A stretch of DNA of 36,340 bases from Pirellulales bacterium (lineage in GTDB: Bacteria > Planctomycetota > Planctomycetia > Pirellulales > Thermoguttaceae), in contig JADLEL010000078.1 in the NCBI GenBank assembly GCA_020846145.1, positions 1-36,340 of the forward strand. The letters are read 5' to 3'. Each line of letters begins with the position of its first letter. Within the stretch, counting starts at the first letter, position 1. Of the stretch, positions 16,360-24,789 are shown piece after piece. Below the pieces are notes generated by a model. That model did not search any database. It saw only the letters and a list, made by a program, of their open reading frames with translations, and was not told the origin of the DNA. The position numbers and the translations under genes were made by a program.

Positions 16360-16669
16360 AATCGCCAACCAAACCGTGTCCGCAACGAACAAAACGCGGT
16401 CTTTATACTGGACAGGTTCTTAGTGAAGGGGCAATTAGCGAGAAGCATTTCGGTTTGCGTACTGCCTATTCAATGTATCTCGCCCAATATATGGCATTGT
16501 CCATTTTTCTCGTTTCGTCAAAGTTTTCCTGACCCCTAAAGCCGTTCGTTTCCGAATAATCAGAAGCCATTATTTTGGATTGGCATCTACTCCGCGACAA
16601 CTGGGGAAAGAATAGGCAGGGTGGGTAATTACTATGTTAAAATACGCAGACGCGGTATTTTGGGATGAT

Positions 16670-17563
16670 ATGCCGACGATCTTGAACGTGCTTCCACGAG
16701 GATGTCTCCGACCGGCGTTGATTGTCGTAGTTTGCTGCGTTCTTATTTCCGCGAGGGGGGTGCTGTTTGCGCAAACGTCCGATCCTTCGCAGGCACACAC
16801 GAGTGAGGCCGTCAAACAAAGCGTAATCAATGCGCTGCCGCTCGACAAATTGGACGCCGAGGGGAGAGCCAAAATCCGCGGCGTGGTTTCCAATGTTACC
16901 TTATTCCGCCGCCTGCCGGTGCAGGTGATCGATTGCGATCCCGATTTGTACCTTTTTTTAGTCCGGCATCCCGACGTGGTCGTGAATACCTGGCGCGCGC
17001 TGAAAATCAGCCAATTGCAGCTCGTGGAGACGGGAACCGACCAATTCCGCATGAAAGAAGTTTCCGGGACGACCGCCGAATTGGAATTGCTCTACAAGAG
17101 CCACGATACGCACATTCTGTATGCCGAAGGGCACTATGAAGGCCCGATTCTGAAAAAACAGGTACAAGGGCGGGCGATTTTCGTCCTGAAAACCGGGTAT
17201 GTCCGAGAAACCAACAACCGTTATTACATCACCAGCCGGTTGGATGCCCTCTTATCGGTCGATCCGGGGGCGGTGGAACTGGTTACCAAAACGATTCAGC
17301 CGATCATCGGCAGAATTTCCGACAATAACTTCTTCCAGACCGTATCGTTCGTAAGCAGCCTATCGCGGACCGTGGAACTCAATAGCATGGGGGTGCAGCG
17401 GCTGGCGCAGCAATTGCCCGAAGTGCGGCCGGACGTAAAGAACCAATTCGCCAGCTTGGCCGATACCATTTCGCAGAAACCCACCGCCGTAACCACGCGC
17501 CGGCTCGCGGAATTGCAAGAGATCGAGTCGGCGAATCGAAGTAAGCAAAGCAACCGCCGCTAA
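16670..17563 (+). CDS. Secreted hypothetical protein
   Basis: A 297-aa protein from the ATG at 16670, which places a signal peptide (basic n-region, then ALIVVVCCVLISARGVLFAQ) at the N-terminus; an ATG at 16634 would add 12 residues and is less likely. The mature part begins TSDPSQAHTSEAVKQSVINALPLDKLD. A central domain of alternating beta strands (about 75-205; FLVRHPDVVVNTWRALKISQ, KKQVQGRAIFVLKTGYV) is followed by helical segments to a Lys/Arg-rich end. No catalytic motif is seen. It resembles planctomycete conserved hypothetical proteins found beside other secreted proteins of unknown role. The gene has no strong ribosome binding site. Confidence 0.77.
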   Translation: MPTILNVLPRGCLRPALIVVVCCVLISARGVLFAQTSDPSQAHTSEAVKQSVINALPLDKLDAEGRAKIRGVVSNVTLFRRLPVQVIDCDPDLYLFLVRHPDVVVNTWRALKISQLQLVETGTDQFRMKEVSGTTAELELLYKSHDTHILYAEGHYEGPILKKQVQGRAIFVLKTGYVRETNNRYYITSRLDALLSVDPGAVELVTKTIQPIIGRISDNNFFQTVSFVSSLSRTVELNSMGVQRLAQQLPEVRPDVKNQFASLADTISQKPTAVTTRRLAELQEIESANRSKQSNRR

Positions 17564-17587
17564 TTTCCGCAAGAAGGGCAGGATGCA

Positions 17588-17643
17588 GGGGATAGGGGAT
17601 AGGGGATAGGGGCTAGGGGATAGGGGATAGGATACAGGGGACA
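17588..17643. repeat. Heptamer array GGGGATA
   Basis: Eight consecutive 7-bp units in perfect phase: mostly GGGGATA, one GGGGCTA, then GGATACA and GGGGACA. It begins 25 bp after the stop codon of the preceding gene. Confidence 0.92.
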
Positions 17644-17714
17644 GTAAAAATGGTGGGTTATTAAAACAGGGGATAATTCTGGAAACTCAAAGGTAAGGGT
17701 TGCGCGATCCTCCT

Positions 17715-17798
17715 CACTCTCCACTCTCCCCCCTCCACTCTCCCCCCTCCACTCTCCACTCTCCCCTCTCCACTCTCCCCTCTCCACTCTCCACTATT
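17715..17798. repeat. Heptamer array CACTCTC
   Basis: Twelve consecutive 7-bp units in perfect phase: CACTCTC, CCCCCTC, CCCTCTC and a last CACTATT. The strand is almost free of G. It ends 97 bp before the start of the SPOR-like protein. A pyrimidine-rich, G-free 84-bp stretch like this would be unstructured in the plus-strand RNA. Confidence 0.92.
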
Positions 17799-17895
17799 TC
17801 GCTCTGGCATCGGCAAACTTCTTTTGCTACACTCCCGCCCGCTCGTTCGAGAAATGTTATCGATTTCTTGTTGATAAATCTGATCGGAGTAAGCC

Positions 17896-19056
17896 ATGTA
17901 CGGAAAAGAGATATTCCGGTTCGTCGGTTGTGGACTGATCCTGTTGGGCGGTATCTTCGCACGGTCGCAGGCCGCTCCGCCGTGGGTGAATCTGGTATCG
18001 TTCAATCGGGTCGAGGCGGATCCCGATAAGGACTACGCCTTGACCGAGAACCACGGGCCGTATTTGATCATGGCGTGCAGTTTTTCGGGCGAAGGCGCGG
18101 AAAAACAGGCCCAGGATTTAGTGTTGGAACTGCGCAAGCGTTACAAGCTGCCCGCTTACCTCTACAAGAAAACGATTCAACTCACCCAAGCGCAAGGGCG
18201 CGGTTTCGATAGTTTCGGCGAACCGGTGCGGATGAAATATCGCGCCGGCGACCGATTCGAGGAAGTGGCGGTGATGGTGGGCGAATATGCGGCGGTCGAT
18301 GATTCGGAAGCGCAAAGAACCTTGAAAAAAATCAAATACGCCAAACCGAAATGCCTCGAACTTACGGAGGGCGAAGCCACCAATCAGACGCTGGCCGGTT
18401 GGCGGGAAATGCAGGGCAAATTGCAGGAGGCGATCGGCAGCAAAATGAGGGAGAAAGGGCCGATGGGGCACGCGATGATCACCTCGAATCCGCTGTTGCC
18501 GCCCGGTTTCTTCGCGCAGAAGGCTCTCGATCCGTTCCTCGTCGAATTGAACAAGGATTTGGAGTACAGCCTGTTGAATTGCCCGGGAAAATTTACCGTC
18601 CAGGTGGCCACGTTCAAGGGGCATGTGGAAATCAAGCCCGATAAAATCGCGGCCATTCAAAGCGGCAAGGAGAAAATCAAAGGCGGCTTGGTCGATGCCG
18701 CCAACAAGGCCACGCAACTGACGCAAGCCCTGCGGATCAAGGGCTACGAAGCCTACGAGTTTCACGACCGCAACGCGAGCATCGTCACGGTGGGCAGCTT
18801 CAATTCGGTTGGTTCGCCCCTGCCCGACGGAAGGATCGAACTGGATCCGAAAATCTTGGCGATCATGAAGACCTTCGGCGCGAAGCCGGTCGATGCGCAA
18901 CTCGGCGACGAGCAGACGCTGAACACCGCGGTAAAGTCTCTGGCGGGCATCAATTTCGACGTGCAACCCATTCCCGTGCAGGCCCCCAAGGCCAGCCTCA
19001 GCGCGTCGCTGAACCGCGGCCGGGGCGAGGTCGAGCGGATCGATTTTCGGGAATAG
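17896..19056 (+). CDS. Secreted protein with two SPOR-like repeats
   Basis: A 386-aa protein with a signal peptide (GCGLILLGGIFARSQA, cleavage near residue 26). GGAG eight bases before the ATG supports the start. Two segments look like SPOR folds (beta-alpha-beta, used to bind septal peptidoglycan): GPYLIMACSFSGEGAEKQAQ with the following LVLELRKRYKLPAYLY (about residues 55-92), and KFTVQVATFKGHVE with LTQALRIKGYEAYEFHD and SIVTVGSF (about 234-298). The region between them is Lys-rich and helical. The SPOR assignment is an inference from pattern and was not tested by profile search. A terminator hairpin follows 31 bp after the stop. Confidence 0.78.
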   Translation: MYGKEIFRFVGCGLILLGGIFARSQAAPPWVNLVSFNRVEADPDKDYALTENHGPYLIMACSFSGEGAEKQAQDLVLELRKRYKLPAYLYKKTIQLTQAQGRGFDSFGEPVRMKYRAGDRFEEVAVMVGEYAAVDDSEAQRTLKKIKYAKPKCLELTEGEATNQTLAGWREMQGKLQEAIGSKMREKGPMGHAMITSNPLLPPGFFAQKALDPFLVELNKDLEYSLLNCPGKFTVQVATFKGHVEIKPDKIAAIQSGKEKIKGGLVDAANKATQLTQALRIKGYEAYEFHDRNASIVTVGSFNSVGSPLPDGRIELDPKILAIMKTFGAKPVDAQLGDEQTLNTAVKSLAGINFDVQPIPVQAPKASLSASLNRGRGEVERIDFRE

Positions 19057-19087
19057 GATTGCGTGTCGTCGGAGATCGATTACAATG

Positions 19088-19116
19088 AACCGCGGCTGAA
19101 ATGTCGCGGTTTTTTT
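19088..19116 (+). terminator. Rho-independent terminator after the SPOR-like gene
   Basis: Stem AACCGCG (19088-19094) pairs with CGCGGTT (19105-19111) around a 10-nt loop, and a run of seven T follows from 19110. It lies 31 bp after the stop codon at 19056 and 19 bp before the next small gene. Confidence 0.75.
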
Positions 19117-19135
19117 ATGGGAAACGAGCTTCATC

Positions 19136-19306
19136 ATGGACAAAAAAGCACAAAAGAAGCAAGACGCCTTGCGAAAGCGGATTCAGAATCTCAAGCAGCA
19201 GATCGCGGGGGCGAAAAAGCAGATGGACGATCCCGCGGAACTCCAATCGCTCGAAAAGCAACTCGCCGAGGCCGAGACGGAAATGAGTAAAATTCGCGGA
19301 ACTTGA
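19136..19306 (+). CDS. 56-aa Lys-rich coiled-coil protein
   Basis: Too short for a normal ORF cut-off but convincing: MDKKAQKKQDALRKRIQNLK at the start, then a helix with heptad spacing of Leu, Ile and Met, a central MDDPAELQSLEKQLAEAETE, and the end MSKIRGT. It is 56 residues, charged (mostly Lys, Glu, Gln), without Cys, aromatic or membrane residues, which fits a small two-helix coiled coil. Similar short proteins (MDKKAQKK..., with a DDP turn) are known to me from planctomycete genomes, where they are annotated hypothetical. Function unknown. A weak GAAACGAGC precedes the ATG. It follows the terminator at 19088-19116 and so is probably a separate transcript. Confidence 0.72.
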   Translation: MDKKAQKKQDALRKRIQNLKQQIAGAKKQMDDPAELQSLEKQLAEAETEMSKIRGT

Positions 19307-19315
19307 AGCGAAAAA

Positions 19316-19384
19316 CGTAGGTTATGCTTTAGCATAACATTTTATACATGTAATTCTTATCGTTATGCTGAAGCATAACCTACG
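19316..19384. repeat. Twin-hairpin palindrome, TTATGCTTTAGCATAA family, copy 2
   Basis: Arms 19316-19338 and 19362-19384 are inverted complements with two changes; the core is GTTATGCTTTAGCATAAC as in 7104-7165. It lies between the convergent ends of the 56-aa gene and the reductase gene. Three heptamers (TTCCCCC, TTCCCCC, TTCATCC at 19390-19410) follow directly and contain the reductase stop codon. Confidence 0.85.
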
Positions 19385-19404
19385 AGCGGTTCCCCCTTCC
19401 CCCT

Positions 19405-20355
19405 TCATCCTTCGGTATAGGCTTTCTCCCGATCTTTCCGCCGCGACAGTTCGCTGGCATAGCCGACACCGAGTTCGGCGGCGTGCGCGCGGGTCCAATC
19501 GCTGAGTTTGGTTTCTCCGGCGGGCGGGGCGTTGACGCAGAGCAGATTCGCCATCAGGCCGCGGATTTCATCGCGGGTGAGCATGATGTCGCCCACCCAC
19601 CAGCCGACGGGCTTGCTGGCCAAATAGCCGAGGAGCGGCGGCATGGGGAGCAGCGGACGATTCTTGCCGATGGCCTGGCCGATCATCCGCACCAGATTGC
19701 GGTAGGTGAACGTTTCCGGCCCGATGGCGTTGATGACCGCGTTCTCGGTTTTTCCGCCCTGCTCGACGGCCAACTTGGCGAGATCATCGACGTAGATCGG
19801 CTGCAAGCGGTACTCGCCGTTGCCGAAGATCATCATCACCGGAAATTTTCTGAGCGCCCAGGCGATATTATTGATGAGGATATCTTCCGGTCCGAAAAGC
19901 ACGGCGGGCCGCAGGATGGCGTGGGAGAGGCCGCTGTCGATGAGCGTCCGCTCCAGCCGGGCCTTGCCGTAAAAGTATTCCAGCGGCGAATCGATCGAGG
20001 GATTCGTGATGCTCACGTGCACGACCCGGCCCACCCCGGCGTTTTTCGCGGCGCGGAAGAGTTTGATCGTGTTCTCGACGGCCGAGGCATGTTGAAACGT
20101 GCGGTGGTTGAAGCGGACCCAATAGGTGTTGTATAGCGCCTTCGCGCCGCGAAGCGATTCGGCCAGTTGTTCGGGATCGTCGAAATTGAAGGGATGGACC
20201 TCGACGGCGTCGCCGAACGGATTCATCCGCCGGGGCGAATTCGTCAGCGTCCGCACGCGGCAGCCGGCGTCGAGCAACCGCCGGGCGATGTATTTCCCCG
20301 AAAAGCCGAAGGCCCCGGTCACGACGTGCAGTTCTTGGGAGGATGGTGATTCCAT
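19405..20355 (-). CDS. NAD(P)-binding reductase/epimerase of the NDUFA9-like (atypical SDR) group
   Basis: A 316-aa cytosolic Rossmann-fold protein, started at MESPSSQELHVVTGAFGFSG (ATG at 20355); the open frame upstream is in the next gene. The dinucleotide motif is TGAFGFSGKYI (about 13-23). YFYGKARLE (about 128-136) gives the YxxxK pair, and HAILRPAVLFGPED and IYVDDLAKLAVEQ are signatures shared by NAD-dependent epimerases and NmrA/NDUFA9-like proteins. The substrate is not evident. The N-terminus has no convincing Shine-Dalgarno. It starts 24 bp after the SGNH hydrolase gene stop in the same direction, so the two probably form an operon. The stop codon lies inside a short heptamer run. 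Confidence 0.87.
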   Translation of the reverse strand: MESPSSQELHVVTGAFGFSGKYIARRLLDAGCRVRTLTNSPRRMNPFGDAVEVHPFNFDDPEQLAESLRGAKALYNTYWVRFNHRTFQHASAVENTIKLFRAAKNAGVGRVVHVSITNPSIDSPLEYFYGKARLERTLIDSGLSHAILRPAVLFGPEDILINNIAWALRKFPVMMIFGNGEYRLQPIYVDDLAKLAVEQGGKTENAVINAIGPETFTYRNLVRMIGQAIGKNRPLLPMPPLLGYLASKPVGWWVGDIMLTRDEIRGLMANLLCVNAPPAGETKLSDWTRAHAAELGVGYASELSRRKDREKAYTEG

Positions 20356-20378
20356 TTTTTTCGTTAGGTATTCGTCTT

Positions 20379-21317
20379 TTATTGAATTACCCTTGCTTGT
20401 TTGGCGATTTCGATCAGGAACTGGCGGCGGACGGCGTCGTAGCCGCGGGCGTTGGGGTCTTCCAGGTTCGCGGCGTACCAATAATGCGGATCGCGGGAGC
20501 AATAGTGCGGATTCCAGGGATAAATGCAATTCAGTCCGTGCCCGAGGAATAGTTCGTGAAGCGGCACGAGATGCACGGACTTGCGTTTTTCGGCCGCGCG
20601 ATGAATGGCTGCGTTGTAGGCTTGGTGAATCTTAAGCCCGTCGGGCCAGGCGGGCAAGCCCACCATTTTCGCTTCGCCGACGCCGTCGGTGGGATCGTAG
20701 ATGTCGCCCAGGAAGATCGCGCAACCGCCGGGGAATTTTTCCGCGATCAGGTCGAGCATTTCGCCCAGGCGTTTCTCGTAATTCGCGATCCACGGCTCGG
20801 CTTCGGCGAAGGTCGCGCCGTACATCGCCCCTTCGCGGGGCTTCGAGCGGCCGTAGTTGTGGATCAGGTCGTTCCCGCCGCTGGTCATCGCGACGAGGCC
20901 GAAAACTTCGTCGGGCTGCTTTTCCAAGCGGTCTTGAAGGATCTCCAGATGTCCGATCGACGTGCTGCCCGAGATGGCGATGTTTTTCGCTTCGAGGTTG
21001 GGCAACACGGCGGAAAGGTTGACGTCTTTCAAGGCCGGATCGTCGTTGGGCGGATTTTTCAAGAGCATTTCGAAGTAGGTCTGCTCCATCGGCACGCCGA
21101 AGCCGGCGGTGATGCTATCGCCCACGCCTAAGAGCAGCACTTTCCGCTCGGTCCAGGGCTTGGCGAACGCTTCGCGCTCGACCGTCGGCCCCGCCGGCCC
21201 GCTGCCCACGGGCCGGGGCATGAGCCGGGTAACGTAGAACCATACGCCGACGAGAAGCAACGCGACGAGGCATGTGTAACTTAACGGGCGGCGGTATTTT
21301 ATTACAAACGATTTCAT
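20379..21317 (-). CDS. Membrane-anchored SGNH/GDSL hydrolase
   Basis: A 312-aa protein with an N-terminal membrane anchor (about 12-30) and an extracytoplasmic hydrolase domain. GGAGGAG six bases before the ATG fixes the start. Block I is GVGDSITAG with nucleophile Ser68; the Gly of block II lies in NIAISGST; block III is GGNDL. These give the SGNH esterase/lipase fold, which acts on esters, sugars or lipids; the substrate is unknown. In block V the expected DxxHPN appears as LEDPNARGYD, with Asp where the catalytic His normally stands, so the His must come from elsewhere (for example RDPHYWY just upstream) or activity is lost. Operon with the reductase downstream is likely. Confidence 0.87.
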   Translation of the reverse strand: MKSFVIKYRRPLSYTCLVALLLVGVWFYVTRLMPRPVGSGPAGPTVEREAFAKPWTERKVLLLGVGDSITAGFGVPMEQTYFEMLLKNPPNDDPALKDVNLSAVLPNLEAKNIAISGSTSIGHLEILQDRLEKQPDEVFGLVAMTSGGNDLIHNYGRSKPREGAMYGATFAEAEPWIANYEKRLGEMLDLIAEKFPGGCAIFLGDIYDPTDGVGEAKMVGLPAWPDGLKIHQAYNAAIHRAAEKRKSVHLVPLHELFLGHGLNCIYPWNPHYCSRDPHYWYAANLEDPNARGYDAVRRQFLIEIAKQARVIQ

Positions 21318-21504
21318 ATCGGACTCCTCCGAGATTCAAGCGGCCGGTTCAAGTGGATGCATCCGATCCGCGATTATACCAACTCGACGACGGGTATTGA
21401 ACTTCGACCAGCCCAGCAATGCCTCCAACAATCCAAGATCATCGCGCGAGCGTGTCTTGCAGAATTCCAAGTTGGAGTTAATTCCCGATTGGGCTAATAA
21501 GCGG

Positions 21505-22880
21505 TTTTCGGGAGGGGGAAAAGTGCTTGTTTTTGGGCGTTTTTTGACGATCGGGGATTTTTTCCTACCGGCTCAACAAGCGGATTTCGAGGTTTTTCGA
21601 AGATTTTGTGGGAGCGGGATGGCGAGTTTCTCGAGAAAAACGGGATTTTTGGGGGCGAGTTTTTACCGATTCGGTTTTGGGGGACTGGGTTCAGGGTACA
21701 GGGGACAGGATACGGGGGACGGGATTGGGAAATCGGAGGTTGGAGATACATGTACATATTTATATTATGGACGCGGCTTTTTTCAAGATAAATCATTCGG
21801 CTTGCCTCGTAAGGCGTAGCGGGACAAGGCATTGGGGCATAAAATAATCCTCGCGGTTTTGGAGAGGTTTTGCGGGGGGGCGGGGGAAGGCCGATATGTT
21901 GACGCCCGTCAGGACACGGCGCTACGGGACGAATCGGCGAGGGAAAACGGTTAAAAGGAGGATCGCGAATGGGCGAAAGGCGAAAGCACGAAACGAGCAT
22001 GATTCGTGGAAGTGCAATAGTCGGCGGCGATCGGCTTTGGGGGTTCGTTGGCGTCGATAAACCGCCAGCCTTGCGGGACAAGTCGGCAGCACTCGGGCGT
22101 TGTCAAAATCGACTAATCCTCTTACGCCTGCGGCACCCCGAGAGCAGAGCCATCGAGGCCAGCCGCGGCCGATGCAAGCTGCCGATGGATTTGTTTCACC
22201 ACGGAGGAGCGGAGGACACGGAGAATCGGCCGAGAAGATTGCTTATTGAACGTCTTTGAGTTTTATCCAAGGACGACGGAGACTGGATATGAATCTGCCG
22301 GATGGAACCGGGTGCCCAAGGTTTTTTGAACCTGGGTGGCTTGCCACGGGAGGGTGCCTTGTGCCACGATTGCCTTTCCCGGCACTGCCGCATCTGAGCA
22401 AGCGTCAATAGCTCGGCTTTCTTAAATCCTCCGGCAAATCCGCTTAAATCGATTCCAATTATATTCCGCCTTATCTCCCTCTCCCGCAATGCCTTGCGAC
22501 GTAATCCGATACATTTTTCTTGAAAAAAGCCGCCCGCTGATATATATACATATTTACATGATAGCGTCCGGAGACTCCCTCTCTCAACCTGGAAACACCC
22601 TGTAAATGACGTCACGCTGCTAATCGATGAATCACCCAACCACCCCCAGCAACGCGTCCCCCCTTCCGTCATCCCCCTGTCCCCTGACCCTGAATCCTGT
22701 CCCCCAAAACTCAATTCGGCAAAAACTCCCCCAAAAAAACCGCGTTTTTCTCGAGATATTCGCCATCCCGCTCCCGCGAAGCCCCCGAAAAACCTCGAAA
22801 ACCACTTGTTGAGCCGGAAGGAAGAAATCCCCGACCATCAAAAAACGCTAGAAAACAAGCATTTTTCGCCGCTCCCCGCA
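21505..22880. repeat. 1.4-kb non-coding region with two long diverged inverted arms
   Basis: The left arm (about 21505-21840) and right arm (about 22480-22880) align in inverted orientation. Shared landmarks include TCGGGGATTT, CCGGCTCAACAAG, CTCGAGAAAAACG, GCGGCTTTTTTCAAGA and the runs of GGGACAGG-type heptamers (21682-21730). They have drifted by many substitutions and small indels. The centre (about 21840-22480) holds a CACGGAG remnant (22197-22222) and a GTGGCTTGCCAC hairpin. A 96-codon frame at 21969 with a good AAGGAGGA in front looks non-coding. I see no convincing gene from 21318 to 23003. Confidence 0.7.
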
Positions 22881-23003
22881 TCGCGGAATGGCAATCCATC
22901 GGGAAATAATCCAATCGCAAAGGGAGCGCACGAAAACGCCCTCGACGAGCGATCGGAATTTCACGATCCCCATGAAGCCGGGATCTGATCGTCTTCCAAG
23001 TGC

Positions 23004-24062
23004 TTAACGCGGTTGCTGACCGGCCGAGGCGGCCTGACGGGGAACCAACTGCGTCAGTTCCATGTAGTAGAGCGGATTCGCGCTGAATTTTTGCAGCGTG
23101 GCTTCGCTGGCGAAGAGGAAAATGCGGTCTTTGAAGAACACGCCGTGCTGGCGCAGGCCGGGCACGTTCTTGCGCTCCTCGGCGGCCAGCACGATATCGA
23201 AGCCGGAAGCCGCGGGCGCGTAGCGATCGAAATCGGCCAGGAATCGGCTCTGTGCTTCCGGGCCGGAAAAGAGATAGATTCGTCCTTGATGGTTGGCTCC
23301 CCAACGCTTGTCGCCGGGTATCCACTGCTGTTTCTCCACGAGGCTGACGGGACAATAGCCGTCGAGAGCGAGCGGCGGAGCAAGCGGCGGCTGCACATCC
23401 GAAGGCGGCACATTCGCGGAATTATTCGACGGCGTATTCTGCGGCGGCGCGGCGGGCGGCGTTCCCGGCGGCGAGATTCCCGGCGCGGCGGGAGTGTTCG
23501 GCCTCAGGGTCGCGATGGCGCGATCGATCTCCGCATTCTCGGCAGGCGGGGCATTGCCGGCGGCACGTGGATCGACCGCCGGCAAATTGGCGTTTCCCCG
23601 CGGCGGATTCGACGGCAAGGATGCCGTTACGCGGGCGTTTTGCAAACGCACGTTCGCCGAATACTGGTTCAACCGCGCAACGTATTGCCCCGCGTCGGAC
23701 TTTCCGCGGGTAATGTTCGCGATCTGCCCTTGCGGCGAGAGAATCACGTCGGTCGGCAGGCCGGTGATGCCGAATCGTTTCACCAATTCCGCGCTTTGGT
23801 CGGCGTCGATCTTCACCGCCACGTAATTCGCCTGGATTTCCTTCGCCACTTCGGGCCGCGCGAAGACCTCGGCGTCCATCCATTTGCACCAACCGCACCA
23901 AGGCGCCCAAAAATGCACCAACACCAGGCGGTTCGATTGCGCCGCCGCCTGTTGCGCGCGTTCCAAATTCGTTTCCCAAGCCAACGGCTCCTCCGCGGCG
24001 AGTTTCGTGCCCAGAAGCGTCAAAACCGCAAGCATCCATGCGAGATAAGAAAAATGGCGCAT
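23004..24062 (-). CDS. Secreted thioredoxin-domain protein with C-terminal YHS-like domain
   Basis: A 352-aa exported protein. Signal peptide at 1-23 (MRHFSYLAWMLAVLTLLGTK). The thioredoxin fold (about 28-130) has the active site WAPWCGWCKWM, Cys56 and Cys59, and the cis-Pro loop GITGLPTDVIL. A Pro/Asn/Ala-rich linker (about 140-230) leads to a YHS-like domain (about 232-340: LDGYCPVSLVEKQQWIPG, then RIYLFSGPEAQSRFLADFDRY), a fold often linked to metal binding. AGAGG eight bases before the ATG supports the start. The combination suggests a periplasmic redox protein acting on a metal or copper partner, an inference only. It stands alone, with non-coding DNA on both sides. Confidence 0.87.
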   Translation of the reverse strand: MRHFSYLAWMLAVLTLLGTKLAAEEPLAWETNLERAQQAAAQSNRLVLVHFWAPWCGWCKWMDAEVFARPEVAKEIQANYVAVKIDADQSAELVKRFGITGLPTDVILSPQGQIANITRGKSDAGQYVARLNQYSANVRLQNARVTASLPSNPPRGNANLPAVDPRAAGNAPPAENAEIDRAIATLRPNTPAAPGISPPGTPPAAPPQNTPSNNSANVPPSDVQPPLAPPLALDGYCPVSLVEKQQWIPGDKRWGANHQGRIYLFSGPEAQSRFLADFDRYAPAASGFDIVLAAEERKNVPGLRQHGVFFKDRIFLFASEATLQKFSANPLYYMELTQLVPRQAASAGQQPR

Positions 24063-24682
24063 CGTCGTGCCTCTTGCTTGATTTCAAAAATGGTTTAATG
24101 CAGATGAAAAGTGATGAACTCGTCGTTCACCGTTCCTAATTCTCGAATTTCGAGCGCATCCTTCTTAACCCGGCACTTGCAGGCTTAATGCCACCCATTA
24201 TGGTTATTCCGTCTCCAGGAAGTCTAACGAAAGCGCCGGTTCTATGAATCATCCCTAGTTATCGGACCGGACACGCGAGGAAATAGTGTGAAAGTTGGGG
24301 GATTGCAGGGATTTTATCGGTAAAAAATGAAAGAATTGAAAAAAACGGCGATTTCGACTTGCAATGCCCGAAATTTAGAGGTATAAGAATAGAAAGCTGG
24401 GCAGCTTTTGATTGAGTTGGTCGATCTCGTTGCGAACCGCGCGTAGCCTGAACGCGTTTTCCGCAACCTCGACCCTACGGCATAATGAATCCCCGGAATT
24501 CGGGGTTCTGTGAAATTGCGTTCCGGTTCGAGACGGCCGAATTCGGTTGTCGCCTCTCTTGCCTCCGCACGGAAAACACCCCTCCCATTGGCGGTTTTTA
24601 CCGGTTGGAGGCTGAGAAGGGAAGTTCATGCGGTTTTTTTGATCGACTCGTCGTCGTCGTCGAGTTCGCGCGGGGCGACCGC
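24063..24682. other. Non-coding region between the thioredoxin gene and the rho promoter
   Basis: About 620 bp without a gene I can support. It contains a palindrome CCCCG-GAATT-CGGGG (24494-24508) and a run of GTC repeats (about 24652-24662). Frames that are open here lack plausible protein composition. The divergent promoter of the thioredoxin gene must lie here but I cannot point to it. Confidence 0.5.
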
Positions 24683-24710
24683 TTGACAGGCAACCGTCGG
24701 CGGATATGAT
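24683..24710 (+). promoter_or_regulatory. Sigma70-type promoter, probably for rho
   Basis: TTGACA at 24683-24688, a 16-bp spacer, then TATGAT at 24705-24710: a perfect -35 and a -10 with one change. It is the best housekeeping-type promoter I found in the window. Transcription would start near 24717, leaving a leader of about 540 nt before rho. Confidence 0.65.
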
Positions 24711-24725
24711 TTAATTGGACTCGGT

Positions 24726-24789
24726 TTCCAGAACACTCCGGCGCATCCATTTTTTTCGGCCATGCAAGGCCGCAGTCGCCGTTCTGGAA
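24726..24789 (+). promoter_or_regulatory. Structured element at the 5' end of the presumed rho leader
   Basis: TTCCAGAAC (24726-24734) pairs perfectly with GTTCTGGAA (24781-24789). Inside the loop is a second hairpin CGGCC-ATGCAA-GGCCG. It would form about 10 nt after the predicted transcript start. A regulatory role (rho genes often control their own expression through the leader) is inference. Confidence 0.45.

Noticed and set aside
21969..22259. 96-codon frame with a strong AAGGAGGA six bases upstream
   Set aside because: The composition looks random, it ends in a CACGGAG repeat, and it lies in the centre of the diverged inverted-repeat block. Possible relic, not supported as a gene.
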